Shown: piece by piece, positions 33,541 to 40,480 of the stretch
Layout of the letters: each line of letters starts with the position of its first letter
How positions within the stretch are numbered: position 1 is the stretch's first letter
NCBI GenBank assembly: GCA_002352225.1
Contig: DEIA01000079.1
Coordinates: 1 to 64,000, forward strand
DNA: 64,000 nucleotides
Direction of reading: 5' to 3'
Origin: Flammeovirgaceae bacterium UBA2786
GTDB taxonomy: Bacteria > Bacteroidota > Bacteroidia > Cytophagales > Cyclobacteriaceae
Made by a program: the position numbers and the translations under genes
The notes under the pieces: model-generated
Seen by the model: only the letters and a program-made list of their open reading frames with translations
What the model was told of the DNA's origin: nothing
Databases searched by the model: none

Positions 33541-34956
33541 CTATTCCTTACGGGCTCCGTACCAGTTTATGTTTCTTGAAAAATACATTAGCAAACCAAT
33601 AATAAGAAATAACCCTATGCTTCCTATCAGTAAACTAAAATCCTGTGCCTGAATAATTATGAAGATGAATGTATAAAACGATGCCATCAGCAATGAAAAT
33701 AACAATATCACTGGCTTACTTTTCAAAAAACTGGTTGAGTATAACGTAACCAGAAGAATAGTTGAAATAGAAGCTATGGCATAAGCAGCATTGTAACCCA
33801 CTTGCTCAGAAAAGGAAAGCAGTAGCGTGTAATAGATTATGAGCGCAGCGCCAATCAAAATATATTGAAAGGGGTGGATACGGGTTTTGGTTGTAATCTC
33901 TACCAGAAACAAGGCGGTAAAAGCAAGCAGAATTATCAACTGGCCATACTTGGCTGTACGTGTACTTTTCTGGTATTGATCGGCCGGAATTAACAACCGC
34001 ACACCAAATTCAGAGCCTGCCAAGCTCTGATCGCGGTCTATCCATTTTTGAGAAAACGGTCTGTTGAATGAAAGCACTTTCCACACCGCAGTAAATCCAG
34101 AATCGGATATAGTATATTCGGGAAGTAACTTACCTTCAAAACTTGGCGCAGGCCACGCACTTGTTGTACTCACCTCGGTCGATTTTCCAGTAGGAACAAA
34201 ATATAAACTTTCGCTGCCCTTCAAGGATAACTGCAGATTTACATTCATTATAGTTTCAGGTTGTGCCAGCCAACCCAGAGCGGTAATAATTCCGCTGGTT
34301 GTATTTAGGTTAACCGATGCATCGGTTGCCTGAGTGGTGTTTGCCTGTGGGTATTGATTCACAGTAATGCCAATATCACTCAATGGTTCTGATCTTAATG
34401 TTTGCTCACCTGCTTTCACCAACGGGTTTTCACCAATTCCCCGCAAATCAGAAATTCCGTTGAGTAATACAGCTTCTTTCCAATGCACGTGTTGATCTGG
34501 AATATTCCACCCCGAAAAATCAGGAACCGAAAATTGTGCATTCATTGTAATGCCACTTTTATACACCACTACTTCGAAGATACCGCGTTTGCGTACTTCT
34601 GTGGTGATGTCGTTCTTTACACGATATTCTTCCGGCAAGAAATATGCGTAGTGATTTGTTTCAATAATCTCTTCTACCTGTTTGCCTTCGTACCAGGTTT
34701 TTGTTTTCTCCATTTTTGTAAATGGAATTCGAAGAACTGGCCCAGATAACATTTGCCGGCCCGACCATTTGTCAGACACCTCGCGTATAACTTCGTCCGA
34801 TCGGGATTGACGTTCGCGAATCAAATCTTCAATCCACGATGTGGGAATGAGCAGTATTAAAATCAAAAAGCCGATTGAAAATAATTTCACCATAATGGAT
34901 TCGGTTATCCATTGGTTGAAGCGCTCAAATACGCCAGGGGTGTGTTGTGTTTCCAT
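33541..34956 (-). CDS. creD: CreD family inner-membrane protein
   Basis: A 471-residue protein with one N-terminal span (about 22-42), a long periplasmic domain and five or six C-terminal spans (about 340-465). VKLFSIGFLILILLIPTSWIEDLIRERQSRSDEVIREVSDKWSGRQMLSGPVLRIPF is the CreD signature start. CreD in E. coli belongs to the CreBC regulon and affects envelope stress and beta-lactam response; the exact action is unknown. It is downstream of a winged-helix regulator and shares a 25-bp motif with that operon. Confidence 0.9.
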   Translation of the reverse strand: METQHTPGVFERFNQWITESIMVKLFSIGFLILILLIPTSWIEDLIRERQSRSDEVIREVSDKWSGRQMLSGPVLRIPFTKMEKTKTWYEGKQVEEIIETNHYAYFLPEEYRVKNDITTEVRKRGIFEVVVYKSGITMNAQFSVPDFSGWNIPDQHVHWKEAVLLNGISDLRGIGENPLVKAGEQTLRSEPLSDIGITVNQYPQANTTQATDASVNLNTTSGIITALGWLAQPETIMNVNLQLSLKGSESLYFVPTGKSTEVSTTSAWPAPSFEGKLLPEYTISDSGFTAVWKVLSFNRPFSQKWIDRDQSLAGSEFGVRLLIPADQYQKSTRTAKYGQLIILLAFTALFLVEITTKTRIHPFQYILIGAALIIYYTLLLSFSEQVGYNAAYAIASISTILLVTLYSTSFLKSKPVILLFSLLMASFYTFIFIIIQAQDFSLLIGSIGLFLIIGLLMYFSRNINWYGARKE

Positions 34957-34967
34957 AGTTAATTTAT

Positions 34968-34992
34968 TAAAAGTACTTTGTATTTAAAAGTG
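34968..34992 (-). promoter_or_regulatory. Candidate operator before creD
   Basis: A 25-bp site matching the one at 35930-35954 at 22 positions. It holds three half-sites, ACTTT-N7-AAAGT-ACTTT, with an exact shared 15-mer TACAAAGTACTTTTA. It ends 11 nt before the creD ATG. Likely bound by the small winged-helix protein coded next door (inference). Confidence 0.55.
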
Positions 34993-35007
34993 TTTGCCAA
35001 AATTTTT

Positions 35008-35310
35008 TTACTTCTTCTGTTGTTTAATTAATTCTTCCATGGCTTCCAGATGTTTTTTAAAAGCCGTACGGCCACGCTCAGTAATCTTATACCGGGTATT
35101 GGGTTTGCGTTCTATAAAGGATTTGTTGACGGATAAATACTTCTCGCGCTCAAGCGCCTTTAAATGAGTAGCCAGGTTTCCATCGGTGGCCTCCAGTAAT
35201 TCTTTCAACGCATTGAAATCGTACGAATCATTAGCCACCAGCACCGATACAATCTGAAGCCGCAACCGATGTTCCAGAATCTTATCAAGACTATCGAACG
35301 GGTTTTTCAT
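35008..35310 (-). CDS. Small winged-helix transcriptional regulator (HTH_34-like)
   Basis: A 100-residue DNA-binding protein consisting of one winged helix: DKILEHRLRLQIVSVLVANDSYDFNALKELLEATDGNLATHLKALEREKYLSVNKSFIERKPNTRYKITERGRTAFKKHLEAME. This matches the PF13601-type MarR/PadR-like regulators. It probably binds as a dimer and senses a partner or ligand not visible here. Its start overlaps the stop of the upstream membrane gene by 4 bp. It lies between two copies of a candidate operator. Confidence 0.88.
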   Translation of the reverse strand: MKNPFDSLDKILEHRLRLQIVSVLVANDSYDFNALKELLEATDGNLATHLKALEREKYLSVNKSFIERKPNTRYKITERGRTAFKKHLEAMEELIKQQKK

Positions 35311-35930
35311 CGGTCGTACTTCTTATACATTAACGCGCCATACAAAATGTGAAGTACACCAAAACCGGTAGCCCAAAAAAACAAGCCATAACCAGGAAGT
35401 AAGGCGCAAACAAGACCAAGAACAATTTCACAATACCCCAGGTATCTAACCTCATCAAACAAATTGGCACTTGCATTCAGCAAGGCTAAGCCATAAAACA
35501 CCAGGCACGCGGGCGCGGCTACACCATAGTGCCCATGCCACAACAGGATAAGAATAAACAGTGCTCCTGTTACCAAGGGTATGGCAAGGTTAAAAACCAG
35601 ACGTTTACTGGTTGTATTCCAAACCTTTACTCCTTGCGCTTTTGCTTTACGGGTTGCCAACCAATACCCTGTAAAAAGTGATAGTGCCAACACGGCCACG
35701 GCAATGCTTAGCAATTTTATAATAACATCTTTATCCTGTATAGACTCTTGTCTGTAATCTATTGGCGATAGTGGAAAGTGAACGATGTAATAGGCCACGC
35801 ATGCTCCGGCCAGTGCATACACCCCGGCCAGTATTCCCGACAGTCCACTTAAGGATAAAAACTTTACCGACCGCTCCATCATCTGGCGGATGGATTCGAG
35901 GTCTTTCTGGTAGGGCTCGTTTTGACTCAT
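35307..35930 (-). CDS. Hypothetical membrane protein paired with the winged-helix regulator
   Basis: A 207-residue protein with a cytoplasmic N-terminus (KDLESIRQMMERSVKFLSLSGLSGILAGVYALAGA) and six membrane spans. Such proteins commonly precede HTH_34 regulators in Bacteroidota and may hold the regulator at the membrane, but the function is unknown. The gene overlaps the regulator by 4 bp. Its strong promoter overlaps a candidate operator up to the start codon, which suggests autoregulation. Confidence 0.75.
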   Translation of the reverse strand: MSQNEPYQKDLESIRQMMERSVKFLSLSGLSGILAGVYALAGACVAYYIVHFPLSPIDYRQESIQDKDVIIKLLSIAVAVLALSLFTGYWLATRKAKAQGVKVWNTTSKRLVFNLAIPLVTGALFILILLWHGHYGVAAPACLVFYGLALLNASANLFDEVRYLGYCEIVLGLVCALLPGYGLFFWATGFGVLHILYGALMYKKYDR

Positions 35931-35954
35931 AAAAGTACTTTGTAATTCAAAGTT
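35930..35954 (-). promoter_or_regulatory. Candidate operator at the start of the membrane protein-regulator operon
   Basis: The second copy of the 25-bp site (22 of 25 identical to 34968-34992). It covers the -7 element and the predicted transcription start, right up to the ATG, a position suited to repression. Confidence 0.55.
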
Positions 35955-35977
35955 ACTGAACAGAAAGGTGTAGCAAA
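35948..35977 (-). promoter_or_regulatory. Promoter TTTG-N18-TAACTTTG
   Basis: TTTG (35974-35977) and TAACTTTG (35948-35955) on the minus strand are 18 nt apart, an exact Bacteroidota promoter for the gene starting at 35930; the leader would be about 10 nt. Confidence 0.7.
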
Positions 35978-36001
35978 GGTTTTTTCATTATTTTTTTTTT
36001 A

Positions 36002-36034
36002 TTTGGATTATTAGGGGGCAAAAGAGTAATATTG
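36002..36034 (+). promoter_or_regulatory. Probable tRNA-Asn promoter (TTTG-N21-TAATATTG)
   Basis: TTTG (36002-36005) and TAATATTG (36027-36034). It lies upstream of the two decayed tRNA-Asn units, so these are transcribed as a leader of the intact tRNA. A 9-bp inverted repeat (36044-36052 with 36058-36066) follows. Confidence 0.5.
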
Positions 36035-36074
36035 CACTCCCAAATTTTCTCTAAACGAGAGAAAATAGATCAAA

Positions 36075-36153
36075 TTCTCCCTTAGCTCAGCTGGTTAGAG
36101 TCCCGAACTTTCGGGATTAATCAGAGGGGTAAGAAAGAAGTAGTTAGAAAATA
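36075..36153 (+). pseudogene. Decayed tRNA-Asn copy 1 (79-bp unit) with palindrome
   Basis: The unit starts with the intact tRNA-Asn 5' half (acceptor, D arm to GGTTAGAG), then the 16-bp perfect palindrome TCCCGAACTTTCGGGA replaces CATCTGACTG, then TTAATCAGAGGG returns to tRNA sequence before ending in unrelated purine-rich DNA. No T arm or 3' acceptor remains. It differs from the next unit by one base. Confidence 0.85.
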
Positions 36154-36232
36154 TTCTCCCTTAGCTCAGCTGGTTAGAGTCCCGAACTTTCGGGATTAAT
36201 CAGAGGGGCAAGAAAGAAGTAGTTAGAAAATA
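36154..36232 (+). pseudogene. Decayed tRNA-Asn copy 2 (79-bp unit) with palindrome
   Basis: A 79-bp tandem duplicate of the previous unit with a single C/T difference. It carries the same palindrome at the anticodon arm and is directly followed by the intact tRNA-Asn at the same phase. Confidence 0.85.
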
Positions 36233-36233
36233 T

Positions 36234-36307
36234 TCTCCCTTAGCTCAGCTGGTTAGAGCATCTGACTGTTAATCAGAGGGTCCTTGGTTCAAGTCCAAGA
36301 GGGAGAG
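36234..36307 (+). tRNA. tRNA-Asn, anticodon GTT
   Basis: A complete 74-nt cloverleaf: acceptor TCTCCCT / AGGGAGA with G73, D arm GCTC-GAGC, anticodon stem TCTGA/TCAGA with loop CTGTTAA, and T arm CTTGG-TTCAAGT-CCAAG. CCA is not encoded. It is preceded by two broken copies and followed by a terminator that runs into a GIY-YIG gene. Confidence 0.96.
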
Positions 36308-36310
36308 CTA

Positions 36311-36336
36311 AAATCCCGCTTTCGCGGGATTTTTTT
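36311..36336 (+). terminator. Terminator of tRNA-Asn ending at the GIY-YIG start codon
   Basis: A 9-bp perfect stem (AAATCCCGC / GCGGGATTT, 36311-36319 with 36324-36332) with loop TTTC, then a seven-T run (36330-36336). The next base is the A of the ATG at 36337. Confidence 0.9.
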
Positions 36337-36732
36337 ATGTACTTCATTTACATTTTATACTCCGCAAAGGCCGACAAATTCTATATCGGTTATTCTATCG
36401 ATCCTTTCCATAGAGTGCAACAACATAACTCAATTCATTCAAACACCTTTACCTCTAAGTTCAGACCCTGGAAATTAGCTGCAGTCTTTGAATGCAGTAA
36501 CATTGAAGCTGAGGCTATGAAAATTGAACGATTCATCAAGAACCAGAAAGAAACTAACTGGGCTATTCAGGCCTGTTCTCCATTCTTATCAACTCGTTCA
36601 AAATCTTTTGTACCACTGGTCCGGGTTTTCCTGTTCCAATCCGTACATCATCAACTTGTACAATGGGAACCACACGCTTGGTTGTGCTGGTTAAAAATAC
36701 TTCACTGGCATGCCAGATATCATCTAATGTAA
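36337..36732 (+). CDS. GIY-YIG nuclease-like protein, probably with a disrupted C-terminus
   Basis: The first about 75 residues are a small GIY-YIG domain: FIYILYSAKADKFYIGYS with the GIY and YIG strands, Arg26 and His30 in HRVQQHN, and the acidic metal-binding residue in MKIERFIKNQK (Glu64). After ETNWAI the frame reads antisense through the 3' end of the convergent aminotransferase gene (170-bp overlap), and the usual final helix (as in SRKYIEQLI of the gene at 59553) is missing. So either the gene has lost its end by rearrangement or it has a novel tail. Its ATG follows the T-tract of the tRNA-Asn terminator. Activity is doubtful. Confidence 0.65.
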   Translation: MYFIYILYSAKADKFYIGYSIDPFHRVQQHNSIHSNTFTSKFRPWKLAAVFECSNIEAEAMKIERFIKNQKETNWAIQACSPFLSTRSKSFVPLVRVFLFQSVHHQLVQWEPHAWLCWLKILHWHARYHLM

Positions 36733-37384
36733 TTTTACCCTCTACCACCGTTATTCCTTCACGCAACGAAAGAATATTTTTTCGGGTAATACCCTCCAAC
36801 ACATGTACGGCAGGCGTAACTACATGACCGTTTTCTTTTACCACAAACAAATTACAACGCGGAAACTCGCTTACCTCGCCATGCAAATGATACAACACAT
36901 CATAGGCATTTGCTTCTTTTACTTTACGTTGAAGCCAAACTCCTGTTGTATAGTTGATGGATTTTACCAATGGCATTTCCCTGCGGAACTCGTGTGTAAT
37001 AATTTTTACTCCTTGCTCCAGCATTTTTGCAGAAGGCATGGGTAGTGCATGTTGCGTTATGATCAGGTTAGGGGTTGCTATTTCATATCCATCGGGCGAA
37101 TACCCACCGGTAAGCACCATCTTTATACCCGCATTGGCTTCGCCATTGCGTTGCACCAACTCATACACTACCTCTTTTAATTGTGCTCGTGTAAGGGAAA
37201 CCGGCAACTGCATGAACTCAGCTGAACGATAGAACCGATCGAAGTAATCATCGATAAACGGAATTTTACCGTTTACCGCTTTTAAGAAATCAAAAATACC
37301 ATAACCTCGCTGCACGGCTAGATCGCTTACGTGTACAAACGTTTTTTCGGCTGGTAGAAATTCGGTGTTGAGAAAAGAATACAT
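36563..37384 (-). CDS. PLP-dependent class IV aminotransferase (D-amino acid transaminase or IlvE-like)
   Basis: A 273-residue fold-type IV enzyme. The PLP lysine is K141 in MPLVKSINY; the phosphate-binding pattern GEVSEFPRCNLFVVK and LEGITRKNIL are present, and RGYGIFDFLKAVNGKIPF is the N-terminal motif. Class IV includes D-alanine transaminase, branched-chain transaminase and aminodeoxychorismate lyase; the sequence does not settle which. It is 4 bp downstream of a DmpA-type D-aminopeptidase gene, which favours a D-amino acid role (inference). It overlaps the GIY-YIG frame. Confidence 0.85.
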   Translation of the reverse strand: MYSFLNTEFLPAEKTFVHVSDLAVQRGYGIFDFLKAVNGKIPFIDDYFDRFYRSAEFMQLPVSLTRAQLKEVVYELVQRNGEANAGIKMVLTGGYSPDGYEIATPNLIITQHALPMPSAKMLEQGVKIITHEFRREMPLVKSINYTTGVWLQRKVKEANAYDVLYHLHGEVSEFPRCNLFVVKENGHVVTPAVHVLEGITRKNILSLREGITVVEGKITLDDIWHASEVFLTSTTKRVVPIVQVDDVRIGTGKPGPVVQKILNELIRMENRPE

Positions 37385-37388
37385 GGGC

Positions 37389-38510
37389 TTATTTAAGTGC
37401 GTTGTGTTGTTTCATTACCTTAATTACTTCATCGCGCGGAAGTGCCTGAATTGTGCGGCCATCCTTACCCGTTAAGATTTGGGCAGCCCATAACGAATTA
37501 ATAATCGCTTCTTCCGTAGCTTCAATTGCTGCCATAAACAAGGGCGACATACTATCGTTGTTGAGTTGCGTGGTGGAATACGTTAGTTGATCGGACTGAT
37601 GTTTTATTCTAACAGCTGCATGAGTAGAAAATGCAATTACATAATCCCCACTTCCATTTGATGCTATGCCACCGGTTTTAGCCAATCCCATAAACGCCCG
37701 TTTGGCCAACCGCTCTAAATTGCGGGCATCTAGCGGGGCATCGGTAGCCACTACAATCATGCATGAACCATCGGCTGGGTTTTGTAACTGATCGCTCATA
37801 AAAAATTTTTTTAGTGCTTCACCAACCGGTACACCATCAATCTGTAACACACCACCAAAATTAGTTTGTACCAGAACTCCAACTGTGTACCCTCCGGATT
37901 TTTGCGGAAGCAACCGCGAAGAAGTACCAATACCGCCTTTAAAACCAAAACAAACTGTGCCGGTGCCTGCACCTACATTTCCTTCCACTACCATACCGTT
38001 TTGTGCCTGCGCCAGGGCCTCTTGCACATGCTGTTTGGTAACATGGCGCCCACGAATATCATTGAGGTAGCCATCATTGGTTTCCCCCACTACGGCATTA
38101 ACGGATTGAACCGATTCGTTGCCCTTTTGTGCGAGCGTATATTCAACAACGGCTTCTATACCTACAGCCACACTAAGCGTATTGGTAAGCACAATGGGCG
38201 CTTCTATATTACCTAACTCTATCAGTTGTGTGGTTCCGGCAAGCTTACCAAATCCGTTTCCGACAAAAACTGCTGCGGGTACTTTATCCTGAAAAAGATT
38301 CCCATCGTGTGGGATAATAGCCGTAACACCTGTACGAATGTTGGTTCCTTCCAGTAGGGTACGATGGCCAACCTTTACTCCGGCTACATCGGTAATGGCA
38401 TTTAATTTACCGGTTGAAAGCACGCCTATTTTTATTCCCAGGTCGCGTGGTCTTTTCTGCGCTTGTGCAGAAATTGTTACTACTAACAAGAGGAACAGCA
38501 ACTTCTTCAT
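37389..38510 (-). CDS. DmpA/BapA family aminopeptidase (S58)
   Basis: A 373-residue Ntn-hydrolase with a signal peptide (MKKLLFLLLVVTISAQA). The self-cleavage site is Gly248-Ser249 in PADGSCMIVVATDAPL, which makes Ser249 the catalytic nucleophile. GNVGAGTGTVCFGFKGGIGTSSR and NGSGDYVIAFSTH are further family blocks. DmpA removes N-terminal L- or D-residues; related BapA cuts beta-amino acid peptides. It is periplasmic here. It overlaps the YkgJ gene by 4 bp and is followed by the aminotransferase after 4 bp. Confidence 0.92.
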   Translation of the reverse strand: MKKLLFLLLVVTISAQAQKRPRDLGIKIGVLSTGKLNAITDVAGVKVGHRTLLEGTNIRTGVTAIIPHDGNLFQDKVPAAVFVGNGFGKLAGTTQLIELGNIEAPIVLTNTLSVAVGIEAVVEYTLAQKGNESVQSVNAVVGETNDGYLNDIRGRHVTKQHVQEALAQAQNGMVVEGNVGAGTGTVCFGFKGGIGTSSRLLPQKSGGYTVGVLVQTNFGGVLQIDGVPVGEALKKFFMSDQLQNPADGSCMIVVATDAPLDARNLERLAKRAFMGLAKTGGIASNGSGDYVIAFSTHAAVRIKHQSDQLTYSTTQLNNDSMSPLFMAAIEATEEAIINSLWAAQILTGKDGRTIQALPRDEVIKVMKQHNALK

Positions 38511-38992
38511 AGTTCAATCTGCTTTAACCGTTCTACTATTTCCAATACAGCCGGGCAAACCAATGTGTTTTTGAAGGTAAGTTCCGTAATCTGAACCATT
38601 TTTTTTCTGTCGGTGTGCGGATATTCGCGGCAGGCTTTAGGCCGGCTATCGTACACCTTACAATAATTATCAGTATCCAGAAACGGACAAGGTGAAAATT
38701 TCAGTACAAAGTCCTTGTCTTCATCTACCCGCAGGTAGGTTTCTATAAAATCGCCTGGTTTTAAGCGCAAGGCTTTGGCTACGCGCTCAATATCAGTCTG
38801 GTAAAAAATGGGGCTGGTTGTTTTACAACAATTAGCACACTTCAGGCAATCGGTTGTTTCAAAAACTTCCTCGTGTGTGGTATGGAAAGCGTTATCCACC
38901 ACACGCGCATCTTTCTTCTTCAACGTTTGAAGAAACTTCCGGTTTTCGGCCGACTTGTTTCGGGCAATTTCGCGAAAGCGGGGTAAATCCAT
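38507..38992 (-). CDS. YkgJ family cysteine-cluster protein
   Basis: A 161-residue protein with an N-terminal helical part and the zinc/iron-chelating cluster: Cys49, Cys52, Cys55 and Cys56 in DCLKCANCCKT, then FSPCPFLDTDNYCKVYDSRPKACREYPH. The family is thought to bind Zn or Fe; role unknown. It is the first gene of a three-gene operon (YkgJ, DmpA, class IV aminotransferase). A TAACTTTG element ends 4 nt before the ATG. Confidence 0.9.
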   Translation of the reverse strand: MDLPRFREIARNKSAENRKFLQTLKKKDARVVDNAFHTTHEEVFETTDCLKCANCCKTTSPIFYQTDIERVAKALRLKPGDFIETYLRVDEDKDFVLKFSPCPFLDTDNYCKVYDSRPKACREYPHTDRKKMVQITELTFKNTLVCPAVLEIVERLKQIEL

Positions 38993-38996
38993 TTGC

Positions 38997-39004
38997 CAAA
39001 GTTA
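38997..39004 (-). promoter_or_regulatory. -7 element (TAACTTTG) four nt before the YkgJ start
   Basis: Exact TAnnTTTG match on the minus strand; the ATG at 38992 would be at the transcription start, so the message is probably leaderless. Confidence 0.5.
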
Positions 39005-39107
39005 GAAGCATTCCCTGAATTAGATAGGGCGTGGTTTATCTTCTGAATAAAAAAGAAGTTACTCCTGGTCTTTTTTGGCTGGCATTTACTGATCTTTGAC
39101 AACAATT

Positions 39108-39686
39108 ATGGATTTACAAAATCATCCTATTTTATTTCATATCCGCAAAAATATTACGCCTACTGCAGAGGAAGAGCTATTCTTTATTTCATTACTTAAT
39201 TCGCTGAAACTTAAGCAGGGCGAGTTTGCTGAAAAGGCCGGAGAGGTTACCTATAATTTTATTCATGTTACTTCGGGGTGCCTGATGACGTATTATACGG
39301 ATAAGGATGGCAACGATCAGGTTATTCAGTTTGCCACTTCTGGCTGGTGGACCGGAGATTTACATAGTCTTACCCGGCAACAACCATCTATTTATACTAC
39401 CCGTGCTTTAGCCGACAGTGAAATTCTTCAATTACCTAAAGTGCGAATGGAAGAATTGCTGGATCGGCACCCCATCTTTGAAAGATACTTTCGTATTATG
39501 TTTCAGAACTCGTTAGTTACACACCAAAACCGCATTATAGAAGCCTTTACTGCCACCGCTGAAGAACGGTACCATAATTTCCAGAAAAAATATCCGCAGC
39601 TGGAACAATATGTACCTTTAAAATACATTGCTTCTTATCTGGGTATTACACCTGAATTTTTAAGTAAGATTCGCAGAAAGAAATAG
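39108..39686 (+). CDS. Crp/Fnr family transcriptional regulator
   Basis: The ATG at 39108 (MDLQNHPILFHIRKNI) is used, not a TTG four codons upstream. The 192-residue protein has a cyclic-nucleotide-binding-like beta barrel (about 20-125) without the GExF/RxS residues needed for cAMP, and a short C-terminal helix-turn-helix (LKYIASYLGITPEFLSKIRRKK). This is the common Bacteroidota Crp-like type that lacks Fe-S cysteines. Two 18-bp repeats just downstream, before yceI, are likely binding sites. Confidence 0.88.
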   Translation: MDLQNHPILFHIRKNITPTAEEELFFISLLNSLKLKQGEFAEKAGEVTYNFIHVTSGCLMTYYTDKDGNDQVIQFATSGWWTGDLHSLTRQQPSIYTTRALADSEILQLPKVRMEELLDRHPIFERYFRIMFQNSLVTHQNRIIEAFTATAEERYHNFQKKYPQLEQYVPLKYIASYLGITPEFLSKIRRKK

Positions 39687-39727
39687 CAGCAGGGCAATTG
39701 GTTCTAAAAAAGGTCCGGCTTTTATTT

Positions 39728-39777
39728 TTCTTAACCTAGTTCAAGACACTTTCTTACTCTTCTTAACCTGGTTCAAG
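39728..39777. promoter_or_regulatory. Two phased 18-bp repeats, candidate Crp/Fnr sites before yceI
   Basis: TTCTTAACCTAGTTCAAG (39728-39745) and the same with one change (39760-39777). They are spaced 32 bp, three helical turns, and each is an imperfect dyad (CTTAAC...GTTCAAG). Relative to the predicted start near 39813 their centres are at about -76 and -44, activator positions. Confidence 0.6.
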
Positions 39778-39799
39778 GGTGCAGGCAAGCCCACCAGCC

Positions 39800-39807
39800 T
39801 ACCTTTG
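39800..39807 (+). promoter_or_regulatory. -7 element (TACCTTTG) of yceI
   Basis: Exact TAnnTTTG match, 63 nt before the ATG. There is no -33 TTG; the second 18-bp repeat covers that place, as expected of an activator-dependent promoter. Confidence 0.55.
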
Positions 39808-39870
39808 CTATGCAATTCGGGACGAAAACTGAGTTGAAATTAAAATCAGAAACAATTAAAATTTAAAATT

Positions 39871-40407
39871 ATGTCAACTGTAACAACAACTAAGTGGGGC
39901 ATTGATACAACCCACACCGAAGTACAATTTAAAGTAAAGCACCTGGTGATCAGTACCGTAACGGGTTTCTTCAAAAAATTCAGCGGAAGCGTGGAAAGTG
40001 AAACTGAAGATTTTGATGGCGCTGATGTTACCTTCAGCTTAGACGTAAACAGCATTGATACAAATCAGGCCGATCGCGATGCGCACTTAAAATCTGCCGA
40101 TTTTTTTGCTGCTGAACAATATCCTACTCTTGATTTTGCCGGTATATTAAAGAAAGTATCCGGAGAGGATTATAAACTTGATGGTGCTCTTACCATTCGC
40201 GGAACGACCAAACCCATTGTATTTGATGTAACATTTGGAGGCACCATGGTTGACCCCTGGGGTAATACCAAAGCCGGTTTTGAAATCAATGGCAAAATTA
40301 ATCGCAAAGAGTTTGGGTTAAACTGGAACGCACTTACTGAGGCCGGTGGTATGGTAGTAAGTGAAGAAGTTAAAATTCACATCAACGTAGAGTTGGCAAA
40401 AAGCTAA
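39871..40407 (+). CDS. YceI family lipid-binding protein
   Basis: A 178-residue lipocalin-like beta barrel. WGIDTTHTEVQFKVKHLVISTVTGFFKKFSGSVESE, FSLDVNSIDTNQADRDAHLKSADFF, GALTIRGTTKPIVFDVTFGG and KAGFEINGKINRKEFGLNWN are YceI blocks. These proteins bind polyisoprenoid-like lipids. It has no signal peptide, so it is predicted cytoplasmic. Likely controlled by the adjacent Crp/Fnr protein (inference from repeats). Confidence 0.93.
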   Translation: MSTVTTTKWGIDTTHTEVQFKVKHLVISTVTGFFKKFSGSVESETEDFDGADVTFSLDVNSIDTNQADRDAHLKSADFFAAEQYPTLDFAGILKKVSGEDYKLDGALTIRGTTKPIVFDVTFGGTMVDPWGNTKAGFEINGKINRKEFGLNWNALTEAGGMVVSEEVKIHINVELAKS

Positions 40408-40435
40408 TCAACACAAGTTGATTTTTGTGGGGTGG

Positions 40436-40471
40436 CCCTGTCTTCGTAAGGAGACAGGGTTTTGTTCTTTT
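40436..40471 (+). terminator. Terminator after yceI
   Basis: An 8-bp stem (CCCTGTCT / AGACAGGG, 40436-40443 with 40452-40459) with an 8-nt loop, followed by TTTTGTTCTTTTT. Confidence 0.85.
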
Positions 40472-40480
40472 TCGAACCGG

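Noticed and set aside
36075..36232. Functional extra tRNA-Asn genes
   Set aside because: The two units lack the T arm, 3' acceptor and a proper anticodon stem, so they cannot fold as tRNAs.
36075..36300. CRISPR array
   Set aside because: Only two full repeats of 79 bp with no spacers; the repeated sequence is tRNA-derived and no cas genes are present.
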